Shown: positions 9,739 to 19,282 of the stretch, piece by piece
Numbering within the stretch: position 1 is the stretch's first letter
Layout: the number at the start of each line of letters is the position of its first letter
Source of the DNA: CAYLNH01 sp964384625
GTDB lineage: Bacteria; Verrucomicrobiota; Lentisphaeria; JABSQK01
Direction of reading: 5' to 3'
DNA length: 58,804 nucleotides
NCBI GenBank assembly: GCA_964384625.1
Contig: CAYLNH010000011.1
Coordinates: 1 to 58,804, forward strand
Notes under the pieces: model-generated
The model's database searches: none
What the model saw: only the letters and a program-made list of their open reading frames with translations
Told to the model about the DNA's origin: nothing
Translations under genes and position numbers: made by a program

Positions 9739-9778
9739 CGGGGGCTTGCGCCTCCGAAGAGCTGCCGCCTCACGGCGG
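9739..9778. other. Two stem-loops inside the operon
   Basis: The 137-bp gap between the heparinase-like gene (stop 9831) and the Gfo/Idh gene (start 9693) holds a 7-bp stem at 9739-9756 (CGGGGGC / GCCTCCG, one G-T pair, TTGC loop) and a 5-bp stem at 9765-9778 (CCGCC / GGCGG). This is the largest gap in the eight-gene run, so the stems could set differential expression by partial termination or RNA processing. Function inferred only. Confidence 0.35.
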
Positions 9779-9830
9779 AACTCCAACTCCAGAAGCCGAT
9801 ACGAATCGCCAGAGTCCGACGGCATATTCT

Positions 9831-12668
9831 CTATTTGTTGACGGTGACCTTCTTGGCTTTGGGCTGGATGGTCACGGTGTAGGTTGCAGTCTTTGTTTTG
9901 ACGACGAACGCGAGTTCGTCTTCAGAGACTTTCGTGATCTGCAGATCCGGCATCGTCGTTTTGGGGCCGAGAGCAAACGCCGCCAGCATAGTGGCCGCCT
10001 TGGCTTCCGGGGCACGGACAAAAGACACTTCCATCGGTTTCGCCTTCCAGCCGCCGAAGGTGACGGCCGTGTAGGGGGTCACCTCCTGGTCGGCCACCAG
10101 CCGCATGCGCATGGCGTTCTCGACCTTCTTCTTGCGGCGCACTTCGTAATCGATGGCAATCGACCTGCCGGCAGGACCTCCTTTGATGCCGGTGAGCTTC
10201 CCGGCTTGCGGGAGGTCCTTGAGATTGTCGACCGACTGCATCTTCCCTGTAAGCCTGGCGCGGCCCTTGCCCCACTGATAGCGGTCAATGGTCCTCGGCT
10301 TATCGCACACAACGCGGTCGAAAACAATGTAGAGATTTTCAATCAGCGCGATGGCCCGAAGTTGGTCGACGCCGTCGTAAAAGGGTGTCTGCGGATCACT
10401 GGCGACAACCGCGATCGGCGTGTCGGGCGAGCCGTCGAAAGTGATGAGCCGACCGCCGACCGCGTTCACGCTCTTGCCGTCGATGACAATGCAGTTGTGG
10501 GCGGCGGTGGCGAGCATCCAATTGGACCCTTTGACGCCGTAGGCAATGCGGCCGACGGTACTGTCGACCTGACGGCCGTTGCGGTAGAAGAACGTCGTCA
10601 GCCGATCATGCTCGTGGCGGTCGAACTGGTTGATGTAGTTCAATCGAATCTCGTTGTAGTCGGCGACATTGCCGCGCTTGAGATAAACGAAGCCGCCGCC
10701 GGGCATGAGCACGGACTCGGCTTTCATTTTGGAGATGTCCGGCAGGCCGAGGCGGCCGAACAACGCGCTGGTCTCGCCAATGCGCCCGCGCTGTTTGAGA
10801 ATGACGGGGATATACGTGGGATCACCGTAGACGCGGTAGGCCAGTTCGTAGGAGGTCACCGCCAGACCGGCATTGAGGGAGCCGTCGAAGACGCGCTTGA
10901 ACCGCGGCGTATAGAGGTTGACGCCATAGCCCCAGACAAAGGTGCCGAACTCATTCATCGCCTTGAACACGGAACGATGGTAGGCACTGCCTTCCGGCGC
11001 CATGCCGTCCTGCGTGTAGCCGTTTTCGACGACCTCATGCCAGCCGCATTCGCCGTACAGCGCCAGTGCCGCCAGCGGCCAGAAACCGGTGCTCAGCCCG
11101 GCAGTGCCGTAGGCCCGGATGTGCTCCGCCTGCTGGTTGTTGTACTCCACGCTGTGCCGGGAGATAATCGCTCCGACCTGACGCAGGAAATGCACAACCT
11201 TGGCACGCTTCTCTTCGTCGAGAACGGAAGAGGCCTCGAGATAGTGATAGCCTTCGGCAAAGCGCGGCAGGATGTAGGACTCCTTCAGTGTGGCATAGCC
11301 GAGCCGGGCGGCGCCGGCGGTCGAACGCATGCCCATGAACGGCATGTCCGGATACTTCTCGGCGTACTTCAGGAGCATCTTGGTTGCCTTCTCGGCATAC
11401 TTCTTGTCGCCGCTGATCAGCCAGGCCAGCGCCAGGTCGCGCACGTTTCGGCCGCGCGCACCGTTGTAGCGCTCCAGGCCTTCGCGGTCGATGCGAAGAT
11501 CGCCTTCGACGATCTTCCCGCATTTACGGCACTTGTGCCGCCGCGGGTTGTTCGGCGGGTCGTGCTGCAGCCAGTTCTTGCATTTGCACATGTACCCCCA
11601 ACTGCTCAGCGGCGGGCCGAAGTCCGGCACGGGCCAATCGTATTTCAACGCGTTGTCTGCCCGTCTGACGACGCCTTCACGCCAGGCTTTGACGCCGGGC
11701 ATCGCCTTCTGGCGGGCGTCCAGGAAGGCCTGAAACGTTGCCGGCGTCCACGGCGTGTGATTGAATACGGGGATACACCCCCACATGGCAAAGCGCCGAT
11801 AGCCGCGCAATGGGATGACATCGGAGTCGGCAATGCCATCGAGATAGACCTTGGGGTACAACGGCTCGGCGTACAGCGTCGGCAACGCCATCGCCTTGGT
11901 GCGGTCGATATAGATTTTTACCGGCACGCTTTTCTTCTCGCCCGCGTTCAACGTAACTTCCGTCGGACCGCTGACCTTGAACCATTTCAGTGTCTTGGCC
12001 GAGTCGAGTTCGATCTTGGCGGTCTGCTCCTGCTTGGTGCGATTCTCCAGATGCAGTTGGTAGATGCAGCCGACTTCGCCGCCGTCATCGAACACCTCGG
12101 TTTCCATCAGTTTGAAATCGGCCGCGACCATCCGTTTAACCAAACGCAGATTACGGAATTGCGCCTTGCGGGCTTTGCCTTCACCGGGGAGCCCCTGGTA
12201 ACGCATGGAGAGCGAGACAATCAAGTGTTTCACATCTTTGGGCGGCGGCTGGTTCTTCTTCTTCTTCTTCCGTGCGTACACACCATCATCGTCGAGATGC
12301 AGGTCGTAACGGAAGGTGGTCCACTGGTCGACCGGCGTCCGCGCCTTCTGATACCACCGGCTGTACTCGCCAACGTCGAGATGCCCGAAGAGCTGCATCT
12401 TCTGCCGCACCGGTCCGAGCATGGGCTTCAAGTCGAAGCGGATCTCATCATACTGTTTCGGATCACAGCCGAGCTTCGCCAGATCGAGAGTTACCGACTG
12501 CCCACGGCCATCGGGGAGATTCCATTCGACTACGTGTGCATCGACCTTCTTCACTTGCGCCGGTTTCTCCGACGGCATGTGTTTGGTCAGGTCCAGCGGG
12601 AAGACGTGGTCGTTCGCGGCGGCGAGACCTGTAATACAAAGGAGGGCAGTCAGTAGGATATGCTTCAT
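9831..12668 (-). CDS. Secreted heparinase II/III-like polysaccharide lyase
   Basis: 945 aa with a signal peptide (MKHILLTALLCITGLAAA). Residues about 25-300 look like a beta-sandwich or carbohydrate-binding region. The helical toroid begins near 330 (PWTPATFQAFLDARQKAMPG) and continues past residue 560 (SVEYNNQQAEHIRAYGTAG, a heparinase/alginate-lyase-like His/Tyr/Asn-rich stretch). The C-terminal heparinase-type beta-sheet domain has YLKRGNVADYNEIRLNYI and FDRHEHDRLTTFFY. An odd feature is a zinc-ribbon-like insert around residues 360-385 (CKC ... CRKCG). It probably cleaves uronic-acid-containing glycan outside the cytoplasm by beta-elimination. GAGAGG lies upstream of the ATG; the previous gene ends 12 bp before it. 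Confidence 0.85.
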   Translation of the reverse strand: MKHILLTALLCITGLAAANDHVFPLDLTKHMPSEKPAQVKKVDAHVVEWNLPDGRGQSVTLDLAKLGCDPKQYDEIRFDLKPMLGPVRQKMQLFGHLDVGEYSRWYQKARTPVDQWTTFRYDLHLDDDGVYARKKKKKNQPPPKDVKHLIVSLSMRYQGLPGEGKARKAQFRNLRLVKRMVAADFKLMETEVFDDGGEVGCIYQLHLENRTKQEQTAKIELDSAKTLKWFKVSGPTEVTLNAGEKKSVPVKIYIDRTKAMALPTLYAEPLYPKVYLDGIADSDVIPLRGYRRFAMWGCIPVFNHTPWTPATFQAFLDARQKAMPGVKAWREGVVRRADNALKYDWPVPDFGPPLSSWGYMCKCKNWLQHDPPNNPRRHKCRKCGKIVEGDLRIDREGLERYNGARGRNVRDLALAWLISGDKKYAEKATKMLLKYAEKYPDMPFMGMRSTAGAARLGYATLKESYILPRFAEGYHYLEASSVLDEEKRAKVVHFLRQVGAIISRHSVEYNNQQAEHIRAYGTAGLSTGFWPLAALALYGECGWHEVVENGYTQDGMAPEGSAYHRSVFKAMNEFGTFVWGYGVNLYTPRFKRVFDGSLNAGLAVTSYELAYRVYGDPTYIPVILKQRGRIGETSALFGRLGLPDISKMKAESVLMPGGGFVYLKRGNVADYNEIRLNYINQFDRHEHDRLTTFFYRNGRQVDSTVGRIAYGVKGSNWMLATAAHNCIVIDGKSVNAVGGRLITFDGSPDTPIAVVASDPQTPFYDGVDQLRAIALIENLYIVFDRVVCDKPRTIDRYQWGKGRARLTGKMQSVDNLKDLPQAGKLTGIKGGPAGRSIAIDYEVRRKKKVENAMRMRLVADQEVTPYTAVTFGGWKAKPMEVSFVRAPEAKAATMLAAFALGPKTTMPDLQITKVSEDELAFVVKTKTATYTVTIQPKAKKVTVNK

Positions 12669-12680
12669 GATAGTACCTCT

Positions 12681-13946
12681 CTAAATCTCCATGCCTTGTT
12701 TCTGAAGCAGGGCGCGCAGCTCGACGGCATCGATGTCCGCGGGCTGCACCTTGGTTTCAATCGCGACGGCCGCAGCGGTGCCGGCGGCCTGTCCCAGGTT
12801 CATGCAGGTCGGCTGCAGGCGCAGAGAGCCGTTGGCCGGGCGCGTACTGCTGATGCAGCGGCCGGCAACGAGCAGTCCAAGGATCTCTTGCGGCACAATG
12901 CAGCCGTACGGAATTTCGTAGTAGTCACCGTCCGGGGGCCGGCGGGCCGCGCGGTATTCTTCCAGCGGAAACTTGTTCTGGCCGTCGTGCAGATCCATGT
13001 ACCAGGAGCAACGGCTGATGCCGTCCGCATGTTTGACGCCACCCAGCACCATGTCTTCAGTCAGTGTTGCCAGGCCGCGAATGCGGCGCGACTCGCGCAC
13101 GCCCAGGTGGGAAGCCACATCGATCACGACGCAATCGCGATAGGCTTCGAAGTTGTCCCGCAGAAACCGGTAGATCCGGTCGATGCGCTGATGACAGATC
13201 ACCTCGCCCGCCGTCAAACTCTCAGTGTCCGATGCGTCGATGCCGTTGGCGACATCATACTGAAAATGCCGCACGCCCGATGGATACCGGAAACGGGACT
13301 GGCCTTTCCCAAGTGTTCCGGCGGGTGGCGCCAGTTTCAGTTCACCATTCTGAAAGCCCTCTTTACAGCGGGCCTTGAACTCCTCCCATGGGGGCAGCAG
13401 GTCCTCCTTGATGCCGGCCAGGATGAAGTTCAGGCTGACCGCCTGCAGGAAACCATCCGGCTCACGGCCCTTGTCGAACGGAGCTCCGGCAGATGCGGCC
13501 AGGTCTGCGTCGCCGGTGGCGTCAACGGCCATCTCACAGGCAATCTCGGAGATGCCGTCCTTGCTTGCGACCCGCACACCGACAACGGTCTGATCGTCCA
13601 TGACAGCCTCTGCCAAGTGCGTATGGAGCAGGAACAGAACGCCGGCTTCCTGCAGCATGTTGAGCAGCACAATTCGGGCTTGAAAGGGATCACAGCGGAC
13701 GATGTTATCGGTCAGCTCGGCGCTGCCTTCAGCCACCAGACGATTCCAGAATTCGCGGATCACGCCGCCGCCATCGCCGGCGGTGCGCATCATGTGCACC
13801 AGGCCGTTGGTCAACATGCCGCCGAAACAGTTGGTCTTCTCGATGAGCAGGACGGATGCACCATTGCGTGCGGCGCCGATCGCCGCACCGATACCGGCAG
13901 GTCCGCCGCCGGCGACGAATACATCACAACGATCAGGGATGCTCAT
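12681..13946 (-). CDS. FAD-dependent oxidoreductase (PF12831-like)
   Basis: 421 aa. The N-terminal Rossmann motif GGGPAG (13-18) is followed by a basic end of the second strand (LLIEKTNCFGGMLTNG), typical of the FAD-dependent oxidoreductases that are common in PVC genomes. A second FAD-contact region is seen near the C-terminus (GLLVAGRCIS, then a stretch ending NLGQAAGTAAAVA). No signal peptide. Its ATG overlaps the sulfatase stop (ATGA), so the two are coupled. Substrate unknown; a role in oxidising a sugar or cyclitol from the same glycan is inferred from position. Confidence 0.85.
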   Translation of the reverse strand: MSIPDRCDVFVAGGGPAGIGAAIGAARNGASVLLIEKTNCFGGMLTNGLVHMMRTAGDGGGVIREFWNRLVAEGSAELTDNIVRCDPFQARIVLLNMLQEAGVLFLLHTHLAEAVMDDQTVVGVRVASKDGISEIACEMAVDATGDADLAASAGAPFDKGREPDGFLQAVSLNFILAGIKEDLLPPWEEFKARCKEGFQNGELKLAPPAGTLGKGQSRFRYPSGVRHFQYDVANGIDASDTESLTAGEVICHQRIDRIYRFLRDNFEAYRDCVVIDVASHLGVRESRRIRGLATLTEDMVLGGVKHADGISRCSWYMDLHDGQNKFPLEEYRAARRPPDGDYYEIPYGCIVPQEILGLLVAGRCISSTRPANGSLRLQPTCMNLGQAAGTAAAVAIETKVQPADIDAVELRALLQKQGMEI

Positions 13947-15424
13947 AAGGTCTGTTTCGCTTTGGGCAGGTTGCAGTAACGCGGGATGTGGACGGGACGG
14001 AAACCGACGCTGATCAGCCGCTCCAGGAGCTCCTGCCGTTTATAGGCATAACCGGGATCAGCATACAGATTCTGCTGCTCATCCAGGTTCTCACGCAGGT
14101 CGAACATCTGGCCGGCATCGTCTTCGAGCCAGCGCGTCAGGCGCCAGCCGTCGTCCGTGATCACGGACTGGATATTCTTTGTTGTTATGGCGATCTCTCG
14201 CCACGGATCCGTTTGCTCCTCTCCGCGGCAGAGCGGCGCAAAGGACTTCCCTTCGAGCGGCGGCAGTGCATCCGCATCGAGTCCCGCAAAATCACAGAAG
14301 GTCGGGAAGAAATCGAGCGCACAGGTCAAGGCTGCACTCGTACCGGGCTGTACGCCGGCACCCCAGACCAGCAGGGGACAGCGTACCGAACCGTCGTAAT
14401 GGACAAACTTCGCCATCAACCCGTGGTCGCCCATCAGGTCACCGTGATCGGTGGTGAACACGACAACTGTGTTATCGACAAGATTGCGGTCTTCCAGGAA
14501 TTTGATGATGCGGGCGATCTGATCGTCCATGAAACGAATGGATCCATGGTACAACGCCGCCGCCTGTTTGAAGATGGCCGGGTTCTGTTCGCGAATGACT
14601 TTGCCGTTGAGCGAATTGTAGTCGTTCATTACCGCCGGCCCCTGTTCAAGAAATTCGGCCGGCAGCGGCTCCGGCATATCGTCCGCGTCGAACATGGTAT
14701 CATACGGCTTGGGCGGATCATAGGGATCGTGCGGATCGACGTAGGAGATCTGGCAGAGGAAAGGCGTGTCGGGGTGTTCGTCGAGATGCCGCTGCATGAA
14801 ATCGAGTCCATGGTCCGTGATCCAGGTGCTGTCATGGATCTCGGCCGGAAACGGCGACGGGAACATGTGATTGTACTGAGTCTTGCCGGTTAACGGCCGG
14901 AACACTTCAGCGCGCGCTTTCTCCCGTAACGCCTGTTGTTCCTCCGTCAAATGGCCCTTCCATTTGCCGAGCCGGCCAAGAGCCATCTCGTAGTAGTCCG
15001 GGTGTTCGTCACGAATCCAGTCGAGATACGGTCCGCGTTTGTCGTCTTCAACGATGCAGTCCTCGTCAAACCCGAGATCATCGAGGTGCCGTGGATGCGG
15101 CGAGGACGTTCCCTCGCGATGGAACTTGCCGAAGCCGCCGCTGCGGTAGCCGACGCGTTTGAGCACCTGCGCGTAGCACGGGCTGTGATCGTACAGCACA
15201 GCATTGCCGCCGATCAGACCGTGCACGCCGGGACTGCGGCCGGTCAAGGTGCTGGCGCGGTTCGGCAAGCACACGGGATAGGTGGTGTAACAGCGATCAA
15301 AGCGCATGCCTGCCGCAGCAAGACGGTCGAGGGTTGGTGACGAGTCAACGGCGCCGCCGTAGCAGTGCATCTGGCGTGCTGCCAGTTGGTCGGCCTGGAT
15401 GAAGACGATGTTCGGCTGGGTCAT
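13943..15424 (-). CDS. Sulfatase (type I, formylglycine-dependent)
   Basis: 493 aa. The active-site signature is C52-L-P-N-R56 followed by TLTGR, the CxPxR form in which Cys becomes formylglycine. Metal-site residues are visible at ADQ (Asp12) and in FTTDHGDLMGDHG. The C-terminal part ends in a typical sulfatase tail (YADPGYAYKRQELLERL). No signal peptide, so it probably removes sulfate from imported oligosaccharides in the cytoplasm, although export cannot be excluded. Coupled by ATGA overlaps to the upstream glycosidase-like gene and the downstream FAD oxidoreductase. The maturase is not in this window. Confidence 0.92.
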   Translation of the reverse strand: MTQPNIVFIQADQLAARQMHCYGGAVDSSPTLDRLAAAGMRFDRCYTTYPVCLPNRASTLTGRSPGVHGLIGGNAVLYDHSPCYAQVLKRVGYRSGGFGKFHREGTSSPHPRHLDDLGFDEDCIVEDDKRGPYLDWIRDEHPDYYEMALGRLGKWKGHLTEEQQALREKARAEVFRPLTGKTQYNHMFPSPFPAEIHDSTWITDHGLDFMQRHLDEHPDTPFLCQISYVDPHDPYDPPKPYDTMFDADDMPEPLPAEFLEQGPAVMNDYNSLNGKVIREQNPAIFKQAAALYHGSIRFMDDQIARIIKFLEDRNLVDNTVVVFTTDHGDLMGDHGLMAKFVHYDGSVRCPLLVWGAGVQPGTSAALTCALDFFPTFCDFAGLDADALPPLEGKSFAPLCRGEEQTDPWREIAITTKNIQSVITDDGWRLTRWLEDDAGQMFDLRENLDEQQNLYADPGYAYKRQELLERLISVGFRPVHIPRYCNLPKAKQTL

Positions 15425-18012
15425 AAGGAGATCTTTGCGGCTGCACTCAGCGGACCGTCGATCCGCAACGGTGTAACCGTCTGGATTTGATAGGTGTAGG
15501 TTGTGCCCGGTTTCGCGGTGTCGTCGACAAACTCCGTGATCAAGCCGCCGGGGCCGCGCACATCACGGGCATAGATCTGTTTGAGGGCCGTCGGCTTGCC
15601 GTTGCCGGCGGCACGATGAATACGCACCCACTGCACGTTGCAGCCGACCCAGTCTTTGACGTCGACCGCCCACTTGAGCGTCACACCTTCTTTCGATTTC
15701 TTCGCCGTCAGCGTGGTCACTTTCGGGCCAACGGGCAGCTTGGGCAGATCGCTCTGTTGCCCAGGCTTGAGCACCTGGTAGATGCGATACCACGCTGGCG
15801 GCATAGTGTCAGTGAAGACGGTTGTGTTGCCCTTCTGCGTCGTGGTCAGTTGGCGACCCGTGCTGATGTCGATGACCCGCAGGCCCGGGGTCTTGTCGTT
15901 GATGATAAACTCGGCCTTGCTGCCAACGCCGCGCCGATAGTTGTCACTGCGTTTGTTGTTGACCGCAAACAGCAGGCGCGTGTCTTTGTAGTTATAGCCC
16001 TGCATGATCACGTCCAGATTTTCGCTGTCGAAGTACGGCTTGAAACCGGCGTCGTGCAGCAGTTGTCGAAGGCGTTTGGCGTTCTTCTGGATGTGCGTGG
16101 TGAATTCCTCGTGGCTGCCGTCAAAGCCGAAGCCCTTGCCGGCATAGACACGCTTGCCAAAGGCTGCCGGATCCCACTCCCTGGTGCCGGCAAACTTCGG
16201 TTGCTTAGCGTCGTATTTGAAGTTCTTCGGCATGAAAACAACGCCGCCTTTGGCCGCAATGGTACGCACGAGCTCGAAGTGTTTCTCGCTCATGTTCGAT
16301 TTGTAGACGAGGACGTATTTGTAATTGGAGATTGCCGCATCGCGGTGGTAGGGGTTCCGCAGGAGATCGAACGGCAAGTGACCGATGATCATGGCCATTG
16401 TGACGTCGCCGCCGCCGTAGACGCCGCCCAGCAACGCCGCGCGCGTGGGCAGCGGCTTTGCCGCCTGGAGCATTGCCCCGCGAGCCGCAATCAACCGGCC
16501 CGTGCTGCGCAGCGCCGGCTCCTTCATCAAGCGCTTGCTGTCGATGTCCTCCAGCCGTTGGCAAATATTCGGCGAATCGGTCTGCGTCAATCCTTTGCCG
16601 ATGGCGGCTTCCAGTGCCAGGCGATTGAGTTCCGCGCGATTCCCGGGCAACAGTTTGTCTTCGCCGGCGCGTTTCAGCAGGACCTGCCCGCGTTTATTCA
16701 GTTTCAGGGCCGCCAGTTCTTTCGCCGTGAACGGAGATGTCCGCACGGCCTGGTTGAGCGCGTCAATAATATCCTTCTTCGCTGCCGGCGTGATCTCCAG
16801 GGCGTCGCTGAAGAGTTCGAGCTCGGCCTCTTCCGCCGCCCTCCTGGCGGCCTTCCCCAGTTTCGCCCAGAGCTTCCTGCCCCACGGCGTGCGGCGTTTC
16901 GCGGCGAGCGTTTTCAACAATGTCGGCCAACCGGCGACCGGCGCTGGATGCCGGTGTTCCCGCTTGAGTGAAAACGCCGGGAAGCCAATGGAGGACCTCT
17001 TTACCTTGTGCATCGCGTACCAGGGCCTCGCGCGCTGGCCCGGCTCGAACAAGTGCACACCCCAGTGATACAGGCTGTCGGCGCCAACGGCCAACGAGCC
17101 GAAGTTCGCGACCAAGATCATGTCGTGGTACGCTCCGCGGATCAACTGCGTGCTGTGGGTGACAGGGTTGGGCCAGCACATGGCTTTGAGCCGCAGGACC
17201 TGATCCGCCATGCCCTCGGCATAGCCTTTGCCCATGTAGCTCCAGGAACCGCCCAGATCCGTGTCGCCCGGAAGTTTTGCGGCCCACAACGGATCGATCA
17301 TAAACAGGGCATCCGGGATCTCCTTGCGGACCTCTTCAGCAATCGCCCGGCGCAGGCGCCAATCACCACCCCGACCCTTCGGTGAGCCCCACCAGGTGCT
17401 CAGCTTCTGCCAGTCCGTGTCGCCGTCCTTCCAGACGCCGTCGGCACGGGCTGCATCCAGGATCGCCTTGCGGGCCGCCGAAGAGATCTTCTTCTCTTTC
17501 GGCAACCCCCACGTACGCTCGCTGCCGATCAGGAAGAGTTGAATCGTGTTGTCTTTGTCGAAACGCCGATGCCCGCGCACCGAGTCGCCGATCATCTTGG
17601 CATAGGTGTTGATGACCTGCGGGTGGATCGGATTGAAATCGAGTGACGTGTCCGACTTGCCTTTGTAGAAATAGGCGCCGCTCTTTTTCATTGCGTCATA
17701 GCCGCCGAGCTTTTCCGCGAGTTTATCCGTGTCCCAACCGTAGCGCAGCCCCGGCCGCAGGCCGTAGCGGCTGCAGGCGTCAAACAGCGCTCTTATGTCG
17801 GGGCGCAGTTTCTCTGTATCCAGCCGGCCGCCGATCAGCGAATGGGTGAAGCCGAGATCCCGGAAGTAACGCACATCCCGTTCGCGATCCGCGGCGGTCT
17901 GAGCGAATCGATGGCCGTCCCAGACGATATACGGCAGGGGCGCATCACCGGCACGCAAAAGGGTGATCACGGCGATCCAGACGGTCATGACACAGGCACT
18001 TCGGCATTTCAT
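15421..18012 (-). CDS. Secreted GH-like protein, first gene of operon
   Basis: 863 aa. A signal peptide covers about residues 1-22. An N-terminal barrel-like region (YIVWDGHRFAQ, ERDVRYFRDLGFTHSLIGG) resembles GH42-type beta-galactosidase folds. A middle helical region is followed by a Rossmann-like segment (KYVLVYKSNMSEKHFELVRT) like the trimerisation domain of GH42 enzymes. The last 110 residues look like a fibronectin type III domain. Family assignment is tentative. GAGGAG lies seven bases before the ATG, and a strong predicted promoter at 18046-18074 drives it, so it heads the eight-gene operon. Confidence 0.7.
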   Translation of the reverse strand: MKCRSACVMTVWIAVITLLRAGDAPLPYIVWDGHRFAQTAADRERDVRYFRDLGFTHSLIGGRLDTEKLRPDIRALFDACSRYGLRPGLRYGWDTDKLAEKLGGYDAMKKSGAYFYKGKSDTSLDFNPIHPQVINTYAKMIGDSVRGHRRFDKDNTIQLFLIGSERTWGLPKEKKISSAARKAILDAARADGVWKDGDTDWQKLSTWWGSPKGRGGDWRLRRAIAEEVRKEIPDALFMIDPLWAAKLPGDTDLGGSWSYMGKGYAEGMADQVLRLKAMCWPNPVTHSTQLIRGAYHDMILVANFGSLAVGADSLYHWGVHLFEPGQRARPWYAMHKVKRSSIGFPAFSLKREHRHPAPVAGWPTLLKTLAAKRRTPWGRKLWAKLGKAARRAAEEAELELFSDALEITPAAKKDIIDALNQAVRTSPFTAKELAALKLNKRGQVLLKRAGEDKLLPGNRAELNRLALEAAIGKGLTQTDSPNICQRLEDIDSKRLMKEPALRSTGRLIAARGAMLQAAKPLPTRAALLGGVYGGGDVTMAMIIGHLPFDLLRNPYHRDAAISNYKYVLVYKSNMSEKHFELVRTIAAKGGVVFMPKNFKYDAKQPKFAGTREWDPAAFGKRVYAGKGFGFDGSHEEFTTHIQKNAKRLRQLLHDAGFKPYFDSENLDVIMQGYNYKDTRLLFAVNNKRSDNYRRGVGSKAEFIINDKTPGLRVIDISTGRQLTTTQKGNTTVFTDTMPPAWYRIYQVLKPGQQSDLPKLPVGPKVTTLTAKKSKEGVTLKWAVDVKDWVGCNVQWVRIHRAAGNGKPTALKQIYARDVRGPGGLITEFVDDTAKPGTTYTYQIQTVTPLRIDGPLSAAAKISL

Positions 18013-18045
18013 GGCAACTCTCCTCGGACTCCGGCCGACGTCGAA

Positions 18046-18074
18046 AAAATACTAAATTAAGATGCAAAGTCAAT
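18046..18074 (-). promoter_or_regulatory. Predicted sigma-70 promoter of the minus-strand operon
   Basis: On the minus strand TTGACT (-35, 18074-18069), a 17-bp spacer and TATTTT (-10, 18051-18046) lie in an AT-rich island of otherwise GC-rich DNA, about 34 bp before the first ATG of the eight-gene operon. Seen by consensus match only. Confidence 0.5.
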
Positions 18075-18102
18075 TGAAAAACACTAAAAACCGATGTAAA
18101 TG
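18074..18102 (+). promoter_or_regulatory. Predicted divergent promoter of the regulator gene
   Basis: TTGAAA (18074-18079), a 17-bp spacer, then TAAATG (18097-18102), about 30 bp before the GTG start at 18132. Its -35 abuts that of the opposite promoter at the palindrome CAATTG, so one bound regulator could control both directions. Confidence 0.4.
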
Positions 18103-18131
18103 TTATGACAACAAAAATACGGAGAAGTGCC

Positions 18132-19244
18132 GTGAGTCGGAAGAAAAAGAGTACGATGAGCCGCAAAGCGTCGGGTTTGGATTTGGATGCATTGGATTTG
18201 CCGAAGCACAAGCGCTTCCAGTTGGCGCTGGAGGAACAGATACGCAAGGGGGTCTACAGTCCGGGCGATCGGCTGCCGACGGAAAAGGAGTTGATGGCGC
18301 AGCACGGATTGAGCTATGCGACGGTCAGCCGGGCGATGCGCGAACTGGCGCGCAACGGGCTTGTGGAGCGCATTCGGAAGCGCGGCACGTTTGTCTGTGA
18401 CAACCCGCAGAACTTCACGACGCCGCTGGCGCAAACACCGGCCGCGCACAGCCTGGCCTTATTCCACGGCGGCATTCCCCAGGGCTTCCACCCCTACTTT
18501 ACCGGGCTGGTCGATGGCATGATTGCCGCCGCCGGCGCGCACGATTTGAGTATGAAGTTCGTCGCGACCAAGCATGGGGACATCGGGATTACGGACGATT
18601 TTCTCGAGCGCCACGGCATTTGCGGTTTCGCCGTGACCATGTCGGTCAAAGAACAGATTGAGTCTGCCTTGAAGAAGAAGATCCCCCTGGTGATGCTGTC
18701 GCAAAGCTGGCGCGACCTGACGTTGGACCGGGTGGTGGTCGACACCCGGCAGGGCTTCCGCGACATCTTCAAACACTTCCATGAAGCCGGTCACAAACGG
18801 GTGGCCATCCTCGATGTCCGCCGGCGTCTGGACGTCTACGAACTGGCGGCAGAAGCCTACGGCTGCCTCCCGGATGCGGCGCCGGTGGACGAGATCTACG
18901 TTGGCAACTGGGATGAAGAAGCCGCCGCCGACGGCTTGAAGCAATTACAGAAGCTACGTTCCAAACCAACCGCGGTCTGTATCGGTGATGACTTCCTGCT
19001 GATGCACTTTCTGCGCCTTGCCCGCGAAGCAGAAATCAAGATACCGCAGCAACTGGCGGTCGTCGGTCGCGGCAGTACGCTGTCGATCCAGATGCTCGGC
19101 AGTCGGATCTCGATGGTGGAAGCCGACCCGTATGCCATTGCCACCGCGGCGGTCGAGTTGCTGGTGGAGCAGGTCCGGGAGAAACGCGCCCCGGGCAAGA
19201 TCAAGAAGATCACCCCGAAGTTAGTCGTCCGACAATCCGGCTGA
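18132..19244 (+). CDS. GntR-type HTH / LacI-type sensor transcription regulator
   Basis: 370 aa from the GTG at 18132, chosen because GGAG lies seven bases upstream; an in-frame ATG at 18105 has no ribosome site and would fall within the promoter region. Residues about 26-90 are a GntR winged helix (LPTEKELMAQHGLSYATVSR with GTFV wing). Residues about 100-370 form a periplasmic-binding-protein-like sugar sensor as in LacI (HKRVAILDVRR, PTAVCIGDDFLLMHFLR, LAVVGRGS). It is divergent from the sulfatase/heparinase operon and 38 bp before a heparinase-like gene, so it most likely controls both according to a sugar ligand. Confidence 0.88.
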   Translation: MSRKKKSTMSRKASGLDLDALDLPKHKRFQLALEEQIRKGVYSPGDRLPTEKELMAQHGLSYATVSRAMRELARNGLVERIRKRGTFVCDNPQNFTTPLAQTPAAHSLALFHGGIPQGFHPYFTGLVDGMIAAAGAHDLSMKFVATKHGDIGITDDFLERHGICGFAVTMSVKEQIESALKKKIPLVMLSQSWRDLTLDRVVVDTRQGFRDIFKHFHEAGHKRVAILDVRRRLDVYELAAEAYGCLPDAAPVDEIYVGNWDEEAAADGLKQLQKLRSKPTAVCIGDDFLLMHFLRLAREAEIKIPQQLAVVGRGSTLSIQMLGSRISMVEADPYAIATAAVELLVEQVREKRAPGKIKKITPKLVVRQSG

Positions 19245-19282
19245 TTCGTCGATGAGGCAGCCATTCAGGACTGCCATAAATC

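Noticed and set aside
9657..12656. 999-codon open frame on the plus strand opposite the heparinase-like gene
   Set aside because: It is an antisense shadow caused by high GC third positions. The minus-strand frame has a signal peptide, family motifs and a ribosome site, while the plus-strand translation has none.
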